This document shows, piece after piece, positions 16,284-26,000 of a stretch of DNA of 64,000 bases. Under the pieces are notes generated by a model that made no database searches, was not told the DNA's origin, and saw only the letters and a list, made by a program, of their open reading frames with translations. The position numbers and the translations under genes are program-made. The stretch is from NCBI RefSeq assembly GCF_006439055.1, contig NZ_RCZC01000005.1, forward strand, positions 176,986 through 240,985. Reading direction: 5' to 3'. Numbering within the stretch: position 1 is the first letter of the stretch; every line of letters starts with the position of its first letter. Origin of the DNA: Sphingomonas glacialis. Its GTDB lineage: Bacteria; Pseudomonadota; Alphaproteobacteria; Sphingomonadales; Sphingomonadaceae.

Positions 16284-18596
16284 CTAGACCGGGTTCCCGT
16301 CGCGGTCGCGCAACACCTCGCGGCGCCCGACATGGTCGGGGCGCCCGACGATGCCGTCCTTCTCCATCCGCTCGATCAGCCGCGCCGCGCTGTTGTATCC
16401 GACGCGCAGCTGGCGCTGGAGCCAAGAGGTCGAGGCCTTCTGGCTTTCGACGACGAGCTGGATCGCGGTGCGATATTGCTGGTCCTCGGCGGTATCCTCG
16501 CCGGTCGGCGCGCCGTCCATCGCGAAGCCGTCCTCGGGCTCCTCGGTGATCGCCTGATTGTAATCGGGCTGGCCTTGCGCGCGCCAGTGATCGGTGACGG
16601 CGCGAACCTCGTCGTCCGAGACGAACGGACCGTGGACGCGCACGATGCCCTTGCCGCCGGGCATGTAGAGCATGTCGCCCTTGCCGAGCAGCTGCTCGGC
16701 GCCCTGCTCGCCGAGAATCGTGCGCGAATCGATCTTCGAGGTGACGTGGAAGCTGATTCGCGTCGGCAAATTCGCCTTGATCACGCCGGTGATGACGTCG
16801 ACCGACGGGCGCTGCGTCGCCATGATCAGATGGATGCCCGCCGCACGCGCCTTCTGCGCGAGCCGCTGGATGAGAAATTCGACTTCCTTGCCCGCGGTCA
16901 TCATCAGATCGGCGAGCTCGTCGATGATCACGACGATCTGCGGCAGCACCTGATAGTCGAGCGTCTCTTCCTCGTAGATCGGCGCGCCGGTGCCGGGTTC
17001 GTAGCCGGTCTGCACCTTGCGCCCGAGCGGCTGGCCCTTGGCCTTGGCCGCGCGCACCTTGTCATTGAAGCTGGCGAGCGAGCGCACGCCGAGCGAGGAC
17101 ATCTGGCGATAGCGATCCTCCATCTGCTCGACGGTCCATTTCAGCGCGCGCACCGCCTTGGACGGATCGGTCACGACCGGCGCGTAAAGATGCGGGATGT
17201 CCTCGTACATGCTCAGTTCGAGCATCTTGGGATCGATCATGATCATCCGGCACTCTTCGGGCTTGAGCCGGTAGAGCAGCGACAGGATCATGCAGTTGAG
17301 CCCGACCGACTTGCCCGAGCCGGTGGTGCCCGCGACGAGCAGATGCGGCATCGGCGCGAGATCGGCGATCACCGGATCGCCCGCGATATTCTTGCCGAGC
17401 ACGAGCGACAGCGACCCCGGCTGGTCGTCGAGCGAATCGATCAGTTCGCGCAAGCCGACCGTCTCGCGCTTGGCGTTGGGCAGCTCGATACCGATCACGG
17501 TGCGCCCCGGGATCGTCGCGACGCGCGCCGACACCGCCGACATGTTGCGCGCGATATCGTCGGCGAGCTGGATCACGCGGCTCGCCTTGATGCCGGGCGC
17601 TGGCTCGAGCTCGTACATCGTCACGACCGGACCCGGCCGCACGTTGATGATCGATCCCTTGACGTGGAAGTCGCTGAGCACCGTCTCGAGCAGGCGCGCA
17701 TTGCGATCGAGCGCGACCTTGTCGACCGGGCCGCCGACCGCTGGCGGCGCAGGGTTAAGCAGGTCGAGCGAGGGCAAAGTCGACTTGTCGCCGAAATCCA
17801 TCGAGGTCTGTTTCGCGCGCGGCTTGGCGAGCGTCACCGGCGTCATCGCGCGATCGGCGATCACCGGGCCGGGGCGAACGTCGGGGCTGGCGAGCGCACG
17901 CGGCATCGACAGCTTGCGCGGGGTCGGCTCGGGCGCGAAGCCGTCGTCGTCCGCCTCGTCGTCGCGGTCGCGGCGCTGGTCGGTCAACCGCTTGGGTTCG
18001 CGCGCGATGCGCGGCGCGCGCTCGCTGACGTCGATCGTGAAGCTGTAGGCCCAGAGCGCGAGCCCGGCCAAGCCGAGCACCGCCGCGATCCCGCGCGTCG
18101 TCCACAGCACGGCGTTCGCATTGGGAAGCAGGCCGATCAGCGCGCGCAGCACGTCGGCGAGGCCGAGCCCGACCACGCCGCCATAGCCCGCCGGCAAGGC
18201 TTGTACCGCAGCGCCCCAGATCATCGCGAACGCGGTGCCGATCAACGCGACCCCGCCCAGCGACGCGCCGAACATCAGCCGCCAACGCCCGACCGGCACT
18301 GCGCGCCACAGCCGCAGCGCGATCAGCAGGACCGTCGGCAACACCAGCACGAAGCCCGGCCCCAGCAGCCAGAAGGTGCCATCGGCGACGAGCGCACCGG
18401 GTTTGCCGAGCCAGTTGCGCGCGGCGGCGCCCGAGGCGGTGTTGAGCGACGGGTCGCTCGCATGATAGCTCGCCACCGCGACGACGAGCAGAACGACCAA
18501 CGCGACGAGCGTGATCGCGGCAAGCAATGCGCCGCTGCGCACGGCGCCGGCCTTGACGGTCTCACGCCATAAGGGTGGCTGCGCGCGGCTCGCCAT
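16284..18596 (-). CDS. ftsK: DNA translocase FtsK
   Basis: A 770-residue protein with four membrane segments in the first ~190 residues, an acidic/basic linker, and the motor domain. Walker A is VAGTTGSGKSVGLN near residue 420, Walker B VVIIDELADLMM. The last ~65 residues (YRTAIQLVVESQKAS to GRREVLRDRDG) are the winged-helix gamma domain that reads KOPS sequences and activates XerCD. It clears chromosome dimers at the division septum. The ATG at 18596 has AAGAGATC upstream. The frame stays open 333 codons further but that part is antisense to the ubiH-like gene. The linker is short compared with E. coli FtsK (1329 aa). Confidence 0.95.
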   Translation of the reverse strand: MASRAQPPLWRETVKAGAVRSGALLAAITLVALVVLLVVAVASYHASDPSLNTASGAAARNWLGKPGALVADGTFWLLGPGFVLVLPTVLLIALRLWRAVPVGRWRLMFGASLGGVALIGTAFAMIWGAAVQALPAGYGGVVGLGLADVLRALIGLLPNANAVLWTTRGIAAVLGLAGLALWAYSFTIDVSERAPRIAREPKRLTDQRRDRDDEADDDGFAPEPTPRKLSMPRALASPDVRPGPVIADRAMTPVTLAKPRAKQTSMDFGDKSTLPSLDLLNPAPPAVGGPVDKVALDRNARLLETVLSDFHVKGSIINVRPGPVVTMYELEPAPGIKASRVIQLADDIARNMSAVSARVATIPGRTVIGIELPNAKRETVGLRELIDSLDDQPGSLSLVLGKNIAGDPVIADLAPMPHLLVAGTTGSGKSVGLNCMILSLLYRLKPEECRMIMIDPKMLELSMYEDIPHLYAPVVTDPSKAVRALKWTVEQMEDRYRQMSSLGVRSLASFNDKVRAAKAKGQPLGRKVQTGYEPGTGAPIYEEETLDYQVLPQIVVIIDELADLMMTAGKEVEFLIQRLAQKARAAGIHLIMATQRPSVDVITGVIKANLPTRISFHVTSKIDSRTILGEQGAEQLLGKGDMLYMPGGKGIVRVHGPFVSDDEVRAVTDHWRAQGQPDYNQAITEEPEDGFAMDGAPTGEDTAEDQQYRTAIQLVVESQKASTSWLQRQLRVGYNSAARLIERMEKDGIVGRPDHVGRREVLRDRDGNPV

Positions 18597-18710
18597 GATC
18601 TCTTGTCCCGATGTTCGCTGTCTGTGCTGCGGATTCATCGCGCGCGGCGGCTCCGGCGTCAAGACTTTGCGGGCTGGCGAGCGCCCGGACGAGGCGCTAC
18701 AGCAGCGAGT

Positions 18711-19928
18711 ATGGACACAGCAGACGTCATCATCCTCGGCGGCGGACTCGTCGGCAGCGCGCTCGCCGTGGCGCTCGACACGCATGGGCTCAGCGCGATC
18801 GTCATCGACATTGCCGATCCCGCAGTGATTCTCGCGGCAGGTTTCGACGGGCGCGCCTCGGCGATCGCCGGCGCGCCGTGGCGGATGCTGCAGGCGATCG
18901 GCGTCGCCGACCGGCTCGCGCCCGTCGCGTGCCCGATCCAGGGAATCCGCGTCAGCGACGGGCTCGAGCCCGGCGCGCTCGATTTCGAACCCGAGCCGGG
19001 CGATGGCGCGCTCGGCCACATGATCGAGAATCGGCGGCTGCGCGCGGCCTTGTTCGAAGCGGCGTCGGCCGCCCCCAATGTCGACGTGCGGATGCAGACG
19101 CGCGCGGTGTCGGTCGATCGCGGTACGGCCGGTGTCACCGTCACGCTCGATTCGGGCGCGGTCATCAAGGCGCCGCTGCTGATCGCCGCCGAGGGCCGCA
19201 ATTCGCCGACGCGCGAAGCCGCAGGCCTGCGCGTCGCACGCTGGACCTATGACAATGCCGCGATCGTCACCTCGCTGCACCATGAACATAGCCACGAGAA
19301 CATCGCGTTCGAGATCTTCTATCCCGACGGCCCCTTCGCGATCCTGCCGCTCAACGACGACGAGCAGGGGCATCGATCGTGCATCGTCTGGTCGGTGACG
19401 CATGATCAGGCGCCCGGGATGATGAAGCTGTCCGATCGCGGCTGGCTCGCCGAGGCGGACAAGCGGATCGGCGGGTTTCTTGGCAAGCTTGGGCCGCTCG
19501 GCAATCGCATGAGCTATCCGCTCGGCTTCCACCATGCCGCACGGATCGTATCGGACCGGCTCGCGCTGGTCGGCGACGCCGCGCACGGGATCCATCCGAT
19601 CGCAGGCCAGGGCGTCAACGTTGGCTTCCGCGACGTAGCGACGCTGGTCGAGGTGCTGGTCGAGGGCAAGCGCACGGGGCTCGACCTCGGCGACCCGCAG
19701 CTGCTCGCGCGCTACGACCGCTGGCGCAGCCTCGACACCTTCATGGTGGCGGCGGCGACCGATGGCCTGACGCGGCTGTTCGGCATTCCCGGCAAGACCG
19801 CCAATGCCGTGCGGCGGATGGGGCTATCGGCGGTGCAGCGCGTGCCGCCGCTCAAGCGCCGCTTCATCGCCGAGGCGCGCGGCGAGAGCGGGGATGTGCC
19901 GAAGCTGCTCCAGGGGATGACGGTTTAG
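18711..19928 (+). CDS. UbiH/UbiF/COQ6 family FAD-dependent hydroxylase
   Basis: A 405-residue flavoprotein monooxygenase for ubiquinone ring hydroxylation. The N-terminal dinucleotide-binding motif is VIILGGGLVGSALAVAL, and the FAD-ribityl motif GDAAHGIHPIAGQGVNVGFRD is at about residue 283. RLRAALFEAA and LLIAAEGRNSPTR (the DG-type motif) lie between. Which ring position is hydroxylated cannot be told. It is divergent from ftsK, with a 114-base shared upstream region. The ATG at 18711 begins immediately with the Rossmann strand. Confidence 0.9.
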   Translation: MDTADVIILGGGLVGSALAVALDTHGLSAIVIDIADPAVILAAGFDGRASAIAGAPWRMLQAIGVADRLAPVACPIQGIRVSDGLEPGALDFEPEPGDGALGHMIENRRLRAALFEAASAAPNVDVRMQTRAVSVDRGTAGVTVTLDSGAVIKAPLLIAAEGRNSPTREAAGLRVARWTYDNAAIVTSLHHEHSHENIAFEIFYPDGPFAILPLNDDEQGHRSCIVWSVTHDQAPGMMKLSDRGWLAEADKRIGGFLGKLGPLGNRMSYPLGFHHAARIVSDRLALVGDAAHGIHPIAGQGVNVGFRDVATLVEVLVEGKRTGLDLGDPQLLARYDRWRSLDTFMVAAATDGLTRLFGIPGKTANAVRRMGLSAVQRVPPLKRRFIAEARGESGDVPKLLQGMTV

Positions 19929-19956
19929 GCGGCAACGCGCGTTACGGCGTCGATCG

Positions 19957-20208
19957 GGTTCGCGCAGAGGCGCGGAGGACGCAGAGTGGCGTGTTGCCAG
20001 GGTGCGCGCCCGACTCGAATAGCGCTTCCCCAGCGAAGGCCAGGGCCCAGTCGATATGGCCAGGCTGGTCGCGCTCACCGTGCGACCAGGAAGCATGCTA
20101 CTTTTGGGCCCTGCCTTTGCCGTGGAAGCGATTCAGAAAGTGCGATAGGGGTGCCGACCCGGAACCGGGGCGCAACCGCTCTGCGTCCTCCGCGCCTCTG
20201 CGCGAACC
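19957..20208. repeat. Nested 252-bp inverted repeat element
   Basis: The outer arms, 19957-19986 and 20179-20208, are perfect 30-base reverse complements, starting GGTTCGCGCAGAGGCGCGGA. Inside, 20023-20049 (CGCTTCCCCAGCGAAGGCCA onward) pairs imperfectly with 20105-20130, and a central stem CTGGTCGC...GCGACCAG closes the structure. As RNA or single-stranded DNA this would fold into one long hairpin. The outer-arm sequence resembles a motif seen between genes in many proteobacterial genomes, so it may be a non-autonomous repeat. It fills the gap between two genes, and ORFs reading across it are not coding. Confidence 0.8.
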
Positions 20209-20239
20209 AATCCACCGACGAACCGCGAGACGCGCCCGC

Positions 20240-20440
20240 TCAGTCGCGCACCTGCCGCGAATCAGCGGGCGGCGCACTAGCCGTCGCCGCGATCCGATCG
20301 CTCTCGCCGCCGATTCGCCGCTGCGTATCGATATGCACCACCGCCGCCCCCTTCTTCGGGTCGAACAGCGTCGCGAAGAACATGCCGAGCATCATCGCAG
20401 CCCCGCCGACGCGGCCCTTGCGTTTCGCGGCGTCCTTCAT
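20240..20440 (-). CDS. 66-residue small protein coupled to the LON-domain gene
   Basis: Begins with ATG at 20440 overlapping the stop of the LON-domain gene (ATGA). The product has a basic start MKDAAKRKGRVG, one hydrophobic helix GAAMMLGMFFATLF and a hydrophilic tail HIDTQRRIGGESDR. It may be a small membrane-associated protein, but no family is recognised. The translational coupling is the main evidence that it is real. Confidence 0.55.
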   Translation of the reverse strand: MKDAAKRKGRVGGAAMMLGMFFATLFDPKKGAAVVHIDTQRRIGGESDRIAATASAPPADSRQVRD

Positions 20441-21063
20441 TGCAGCGTGACCGAATCCTCGCCGTCATGCCGACCGAAGAACTGCATCAGCTGGATGATC
20501 AGCTCGGCGCGATCCTCGATTCGCCCCGCCTCGAGCAGCCCCTGCTTCGCTGCCACGTCGAACGGCGCGATCTGCGCGATGCCGTTGACCAAAGCCTCGT
20601 CGTCGAGCCGCGTCACCGCGTCCCAATCGACCGCATAGCCCTGCGCATCGGCAAAGGCGCGCGATTCGCTCTCGAGCGCCGAGCGGCGCGACAGCGACAG
20701 GATCTCGGGCTCGCTCGGCCCCGGGATCAGCTCGGCCTCGACCTGGCGGAAGGCCGTGGTAACATCAAGCTCGCGCACGATTCGAAACAGCGACAGCCCT
20801 TCGAGGATCAGATTGTAGCGCCCGTCCTCACTCGCCTCGAACTCCGAGATTTTGCCGACGCAGCCGATTTCGAACAGCGGCGGCCGGTCGGGCCGCGCGG
20901 GCACGTTGGGCCGTGGCTGGACCATGCCGATTCGCCGATCGCGCGCCATCGCGTCCGAGATCATCGCGCGATAGCGCGGCTCGAAGATGTGCAGTGGCAG
21001 ATGCATGCCCGGAAACAGCAACGCCCCCGGCAGCGGGAAGATCGAGAGCCGCGTGATCGTCAT
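20437..21063 (-). CDS. LON substrate-binding (N-terminal) domain protein
   Basis: A 208-residue protein consisting of only the LON N-terminal domain: SIFPLPGALLFPGMHLPLHIFEPRYR, IGMVQP, GCVGKISEFEASEDGRYNLILEGLSLFRI. There is no AAA or protease part, so it is not an ATP-dependent protease itself; such single-domain proteins may bind unfolded chains. ATG at 21063 overlaps the stop of the thioredoxin gene, and it is followed by a coupled 66-residue gene, so three genes form one operon. Confidence 0.9.
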   Translation of the reverse strand: MTITRLSIFPLPGALLFPGMHLPLHIFEPRYRAMISDAMARDRRIGMVQPRPNVPARPDRPPLFEIGCVGKISEFEASEDGRYNLILEGLSLFRIVRELDVTTAFRQVEAELIPGPSEPEILSLSRRSALESESRAFADAQGYAVDWDAVTRLDDEALVNGIAQIAPFDVAAKQGLLEAGRIEDRAELIIQLMQFFGRHDGEDSVTLQ

Positions 21064-21971
21064 CCGAACAGGATCGCCGAGAGCTTGCGCCGCTGCGCCG
21101 AGACCCACGGGTCCTCGAGCCCGACGACCTCGAAGATCTTGAGCAATTGCGCGCGCGCCGCGCCCTCGTTCCATGTCCGGTCGGCGGCGATCATCGCGAG
21201 CAGCGTGTCGGCTGCGGCATCGCGGTCGCCCGCCGCCATCTGACCACCGGCGAGCTCGAAGCGCTTCTCGTAATTCTCCGGGTTCGCGGCGACCTCGGCA
21301 GCGAGGCCCGCCAGATCATCGACCGGCTGCACTTCGCGCGCCAGCGCCAGAGCGGTGCGCGCGCGCTCGATCTCGGGCAGCTTGGCGATCTCTTCGGGGA
21401 GCGCAGCGATCGCCGCCTCGGCCTCGTCGGTCCGCCCCGCAGCGACCAGCGCGCGCACCATGCCCGACAGCACCGTAGGATGCTCAGGCGCCATTTCGCT
21501 CAGCTGCGCGAACACGCTCAGCGCGCGCTCGGCATCGCCTTCGACCAGCAGCTGCTCGCCCATCGCGATCAGCGGCTCGAGCTCGGCCTCGAGGCTCGCC
21601 GCCTCGCTTTCGAGCGGCAATTGCTTGAGCAGCTGGTCGAGCATCGTGCGCAACTGCGTCTCGGTGCGCGCGGGCGTCAGGTCGGCGACGAGCTGCCCCT
21701 GGAACATCGCATAGACCGTCGGGATCGACTTGATCTGGAATTGCGCGGCGATGAACTGATTCGCGTCGGTATCGATCTTGGCGAGAACGACGCCCTTGTC
21801 GGCATACGCCGCCGCGACCTTCTCGAGCAGCGGCGTCAGCGCCTTGCACGGCCCGCACCATTCCGCCCAGAAATCGATCACGACCAGCTTGGTCATCGAC
21901 GGCTCGACGACGTCGCGGCGGAAGCTCTCTACGGCCTCGCGTTCGGCGGCGCTCATTCCCAGGGTGGCCAA
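21060..21971 (-). CDS. Thioredoxin-TPR protein (CnoX/YbbN type)
   Basis: A 303-residue cytoplasmic protein. An N-terminal thioredoxin domain carries WAEWCGPCK (Cys39, Cys42) and IKSIPTVYAMF, followed by a tetratricopeptide C-terminal half (AEDAERALSVFAQLSE-like repeats, LVAAGRTDEAEAAI). The pattern matches YbbN/CnoX chaperedoxins, which protect proteins from over-oxidation and hand them to chaperones; here the CxxC is intact. The TTG at 21971 is chosen because GGAG lies six bases upstream; an in-frame ATG at 21956 is the alternative. It heads the operon with the LON-domain gene. Confidence 0.88.
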   Translation of the reverse strand: MATLGMSAAEREAVESFRRDVVEPSMTKLVVIDFWAEWCGPCKALTPLLEKVAAAYADKGVVLAKIDTDANQFIAAQFQIKSIPTVYAMFQGQLVADLTPARTETQLRTMLDQLLKQLPLESEAASLEAELEPLIAMGEQLLVEGDAERALSVFAQLSEMAPEHPTVLSGMVRALVAAGRTDEAEAAIAALPEEIAKLPEIERARTALALAREVQPVDDLAGLAAEVAANPENYEKRFELAGGQMAAGDRDAAADTLLAMIAADRTWNEGAARAQLLKIFEVVGLEDPWVSAQRRKLSAILFG

Positions 21972-22149
21972 GTGTCGCTCCAATCTTATGTGCTGTGCGT
22001 CTTATGTGGGCGCTCCGCCTGCGAAGCCAACCCTTTTCTCAACGATCTGCACGCGATCGCGATAAGGGGGTTGCCGAGTATGAAAGTCGCTGTTAGAGCC
22101 CGCCACCTTACCCGCCCAGTCAACGACTGATTGGACCGTAAACGCCAGA

Positions 22150-22224
22150 GCGGGCGTAGCTCAGGGGTAGAGCACAACCTTGCCAAGGTTGGGGTCGAGG
22201 GTTCGAATCCCTTCGCCCGCTCCA
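22150..22224 (+). tRNA. tRNA-Gly (anticodon GCC)
   Basis: A full cloverleaf can be drawn: acceptor stem GCGGGCG with CGCCCGC, D-arm AGCTCAGGGGTAGAGC, anticodon stem-loop CAACCTTGCCAAGGTTG with anticodon GCC, and T-arm GAGGGTTCGAATCCCTT. The CCA end is encoded. It marks the border between core genome and the metal-resistance block, so it is a possible integration site. Confidence 0.97.
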
Positions 22225-22225
22225 G

Positions 22226-22263
22226 GTTTCTTAAAAGAAACAGCGACTTACCGCGTAAGTCGC
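22226..22263. other. Two perfect hairpins just after the tRNA
   Basis: GTTTCTT/AAGAAAC (22226-22232 with 22235-22241) and GCGACTTA/TAAGTCGC (22243-22250 with 22256-22263) are two adjoining perfect stems starting one base after the tRNA CCA. They may terminate or process the tRNA transcript. Confidence 0.45.
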
Positions 22264-22712
22264 CATACCACGAAATAGGTAACGAGGCGTTGGTCCACAC
22301 TTGGTCCGCACCAAGGCTGGGCGTTCCTTTTTGCCAAGACCGGCGTTGGCGGTAATCTAATCTTGTCCGGTGAAGCGCTCCCATCCCGAATCGACGGGGC
22401 ATCCGCGGAACCCTCGCCCCTGGCAGGCGATGGAGCAGGCGTCGAATTCCCCGAGCATCAGGGCTCACCGGTCCGCCCTTTGCCGGATTCGAATTTTCCA
22501 ACAGCAGTATTTGGCCGTTAGGCGACAGGCAGGACGAACGGACGGTAATGACGCTTTCGTTCAGCGGACCTGAATGGACCGGCGGGTGTCGACCAAACCA
22601 CGACGTTCAATGGCGTCGTAGCGAACGTCAGGATCGGACAAGAGCAGCCGCCCGAAATTCATGACCTGTCCGGCGGCGCCTTGGCCCAGGCCCTCGATTA
22701 TTTGACACCGGC
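22264..22712. other. 449-base stretch without a supported gene
   Basis: This DNA between tRNA-Gly and the copper genes has no ORF with family resemblance. One short minus-strand frame (22561-22662, 33 codons from an ATG with GGACAGGTC before it) reads LLLSDPDVRYDAIERRG and may be a gene remnant. The direct repeat TTGGTCC(A/G)CA at 22289 and 22299 is short. No integrase is visible here. Confidence 0.4.
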
Positions 22713-23045
22713 TCAACGCGGTCGGATAGCTGTGACCTCCGCCACGGAACCGCGCATCCTCATGGCAAAGTCGACCCGCTGTCCGACTTTCACGGTCTTG
22801 AGCAGTGCCGGTGGGATTGCCGTGAACGCCATCGTCATCGCAGGCCAGCCCAGTGCCGCGATCGGCCCATGCTGGATCGTCACCTTGGCGGCCTTGGGAT
22901 CGAGCGCGGTCACGACGCCACTGCCACGACCGACCTTCACGGCCCCCTTCATCGGCATGACCTGCATGGAAGCGCTCGACTGCGCCGATGTTGTGGTCGT
23001 TGTGAGGCCCGCGAGGACGGCGAATGCCAACAGGGTCTTCTTCAT
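22713..23045 (-). CDS. CusF-like periplasmic copper-binding protein
   Basis: A 110-residue exported protein with signal peptide (LLAFAVLAGLTTTTTSAQ). The mature domain is the CusF small barrel: GVVTALDPKAAKVTIQHGPI and LGWPAMTMAF supply the His, Trp and two Met residues that bind Cu(I)/Ag(I) in CusF. It would hand metal to the CusBA pump. Its ATG overlaps the cusA stop codon (ATGA), making it the last gene of the operon. Confidence 0.88.
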   Translation of the reverse strand: MKKTLLAFAVLAGLTTTTTSAQSSASMQVMPMKGAVKVGRGSGVVTALDPKAAKVTIQHGPIAALGWPAMTMAFTAIPPALLKTVKVGQRVDFAMRMRGSVAEVTAIRPR

Positions 23046-26000
23046 AGCGTATTCCTTTGCAGCGGTGAGACTGGGGTCGAAGGGTGAGACGATCGCCGGG
23101 AGCGCCGCAGCAGCAGGAACGCTGCCGGCAGTACCAGCATCGAGAGCAAGGGTGCGGTTAGCATGCCCCCGATCATGGGAGCCGCGATCCGGCTCATCAC
23201 TTCGGAGCCGGTGCCTGTACCGATCAGGATCGGAAACAGACCGGCCAGGATCACCGCGACCGTCATCGCCTTGGGCCGGACGCGAAGGAGGGCGCCTTCG
23301 CGCACCGCAGCCTCGACCTCGGCATCGTCCGGTGTGGGACCGCGGGCATCCAGCGCGTGCTTGAGGTAGATCAGCATCACCACGCCGAACTCCGCTGAGA
23401 CACCGGCGAGCGCGATGAACCCGACACCGGTCGCGACCGATTGGTTGTAGCCGAGCAGATAAAGCAGCCATAGACCGCCGGTGAGCGCGAACGGGAGCGT
23501 GCCCATCACCAGCGCGGCTTCATCGAGTCGGCGAAAGGTCGCGTAGAGCAGCAGGAAGATGATGACCAAAGTCGCCGGAACGACGATCTTCAATCGCTCG
23601 ACCGCGCGCTGCAGATACTCGAACTGGCCAGTATAGGTGACGCTGACGCCGGGCGGCAGTTTCACCTTGGCGGCGATCGCGTTCTGCAGATCACGAACGA
23701 TGGTGGTGAGCGGCGCGCCGCGCCCGTCGATGTAGATCCAGGTCACCGGTCGGCCGTTCTCGCTGCGTAGCATCGGCGGTCCATCGGTGATGCGAACGTC
23801 GGCGACGGTGCCGAGCGTGATCTGCTGCCCTGCCGGCGTCAGCACGGCCAGGTTGCGCAAGCCCTCGATGCTATCGCGCAGCTCGCGCGGATAACGCACG
23901 CTGATCGGATAACGCGCGAGCCCTTCGACGGTCTGGCCGATCGTCTCGCCGCCGATCGCGCCCGACACGATCGACTGCACGTCGGCGACGTTGAGACCAT
24001 AGCGTGCCGCAGCGGCCCGGTTGATATCGACATCGATATACCGCCCGCCGGTGAGCCGTTCGGCGAGCGCAGACCCCACCCCAGGCACGGTCTTCGCGAC
24101 CTGTTCGATATCGCGCGCGGCCGCGTCGATCTCGGCGAGGTTCGCCCCTGCCACCTTGATCCCGATCGGACTCTTGATGCCGGTCGACAGCATCTCGATC
24201 CGGTTACGGATCGGCGGAATCCAGAAATTGGCGAGGCCCGGCACCTTCACCGCCTTGTCGAGCTGATCGATCAATTTTTCCTGCGTCATGCCCGCGCGCC
24301 ACTGATCCTTGGGCTTGAAGCGGATCGTCGTCTCGAACATTTCGAGCGGGGCAGGGTCGGTCGCGGTATCGGCGCGACCGGCCTTGCCGAACACACTTTC
24401 CACTTCGGGTACGGTCTTGATCAGCCGGTCGGTGAGCTGGAGAAGCTGGCCGGCCTTGCCGGTCGAGATGCCGGGCAGCGCGGAAGGCATATAAAGCAGG
24501 TCGCCCTCGTTCATCTGCGGGATGAACTCGCCGCCAAGCTGACTGATCGGCCAGAGGCTGGTCGCAAACACGAGGCCGGCAATGACCAGCGCCTGCTTCG
24601 GCCGCGCCAGTACCCAGTCGAGCGCGGGACGGTAGATGCGGGTGAGGACGCGATTGATCGGATTGGCATTCTCGGACGGGATGCGGCCGCGGATCAGCAA
24701 CCCCATCAGCACCGGGATCAGCGTGATCGACAGGATTGCTGCACCTGCCATCGCATAGGTTTTGGTGAAGGCGAGGGGCGCGAAGAGCCGCCCCTCCTGG
24801 CCCTGGAGCGAGAAGATTGGCACGAACGAGAAGGTGATGATGAGAAGGCTGAGGAACAGCGCCGGGCCGACCTCGACCGCTGCGGCGGTGATCACGCGCC
24901 AGCGCTCGGCACCCGCCAACGTCTCGTCCGGATGATCGTGCGCCCAATGTTCGAGATGCTTGTGCGCGTTTTCGATCATGACGACGGCCGCATCAACCAT
25001 TGCGCCGATGGCGATGGCGATGCCGCCCAGCGAGAGGATATTGGCGTTCAGTCCCTGGACGCGCATCGCAATGAAGGCGATGAGGATACCGAGCGGGAGC
25101 GTGAGAATGGCGACCAGCGCCGATCGAACGTGCCAGAGGAACAGCGCGCAGACGAGCGCCACGACGATGAACTCCTCAATCAGCTTACTGCGCAAATTGT
25201 CGACCGCCCGATCGATCAGGCCCGAGCGGTCATAGGTGGTGACGACCTCCACGCCGGGTGGCAGGCTCTTCTTCAATTCCTCGAGCCTAGTGCGTACCCC
25301 GTCGATCACCTCGCGCGCGTTCTTGCCTTGGCGCATCACGATGACGCCGCCTGCAACCTCACCCTCGCCATTGAGCTCTGCCAACCCGCGCCGCATTTCC
25401 GGACCGATCTGAACCGTGGCGACGTCGCCGAGTGTCACGGGCACGCCGCCAACCGTCTTGAGCGGCACGCTGCGGAAATCGTCGAGTGTCTTCAGATAGC
25501 CGGTCGCGCGGACGATATATTCGGCCTCGGCCATCTCGAGGACCGATCCGCCGCTCTCCTGATTGCCGCGCTTCAGTGCCTCGGTCACCGCCTCGTGGGT
25601 GATGCCGTAAGCGGCCAATTTCTGCGGATCGAGGACGACCTGATACTCTTTCACCATGCCGCCGATGCTCGCGACCTCGGCGACCCCCGGCACGGTCTTC
25701 AATTCGTAGCGCAGGAACCAGTCTTGGATGCTGCGGAGCTGTGCGAGGTCATGACGCCCGGTTCGGTCGACCAGCGCATATTCATAGACCCAGCCCACCC
25801 CGGTAGCATCCGGGCCGAGCGATGCCTTTGCACCCTCGGGCAGGCGGCTTTGCACCTGGCTCAGATATTCGAGGACCCGGCTGCGCGCCCAATAGAGATC
25901 GGTCGCGTCGTCGAACAGGACATAGACGAAGCTGTCACCGACGAACGAATAGCCGCGCACCACGCGCGCGCCCGGCACGGACAGCATCGTCGTCGCGAGC

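Noticed and set aside
16332..18572. 746-residue plus-strand ORF opposite ftsK
   Set aside because: Shadow of ftsK with Arg/His/Asp-rich text and no motif.
18597..19595. N-terminal extension of the ftsK frame by 333 codons
   Set aside because: It lies opposite the UbiH-family gene, and FtsK homology with membrane segments begins at the ATG at 18596.
19986..20638. Plus-strand ORFs over the inverted repeat and LON-domain gene
   Set aside because: They translate palindromic repeat DNA and the antisense of a recognised gene; no ribosome site.
21986..22501. 171-residue minus-strand ORF across tRNA-Gly
   Set aside because: Its ERAKGFEPSTPT section is the well-known false translation of the antisense of a tRNA gene.
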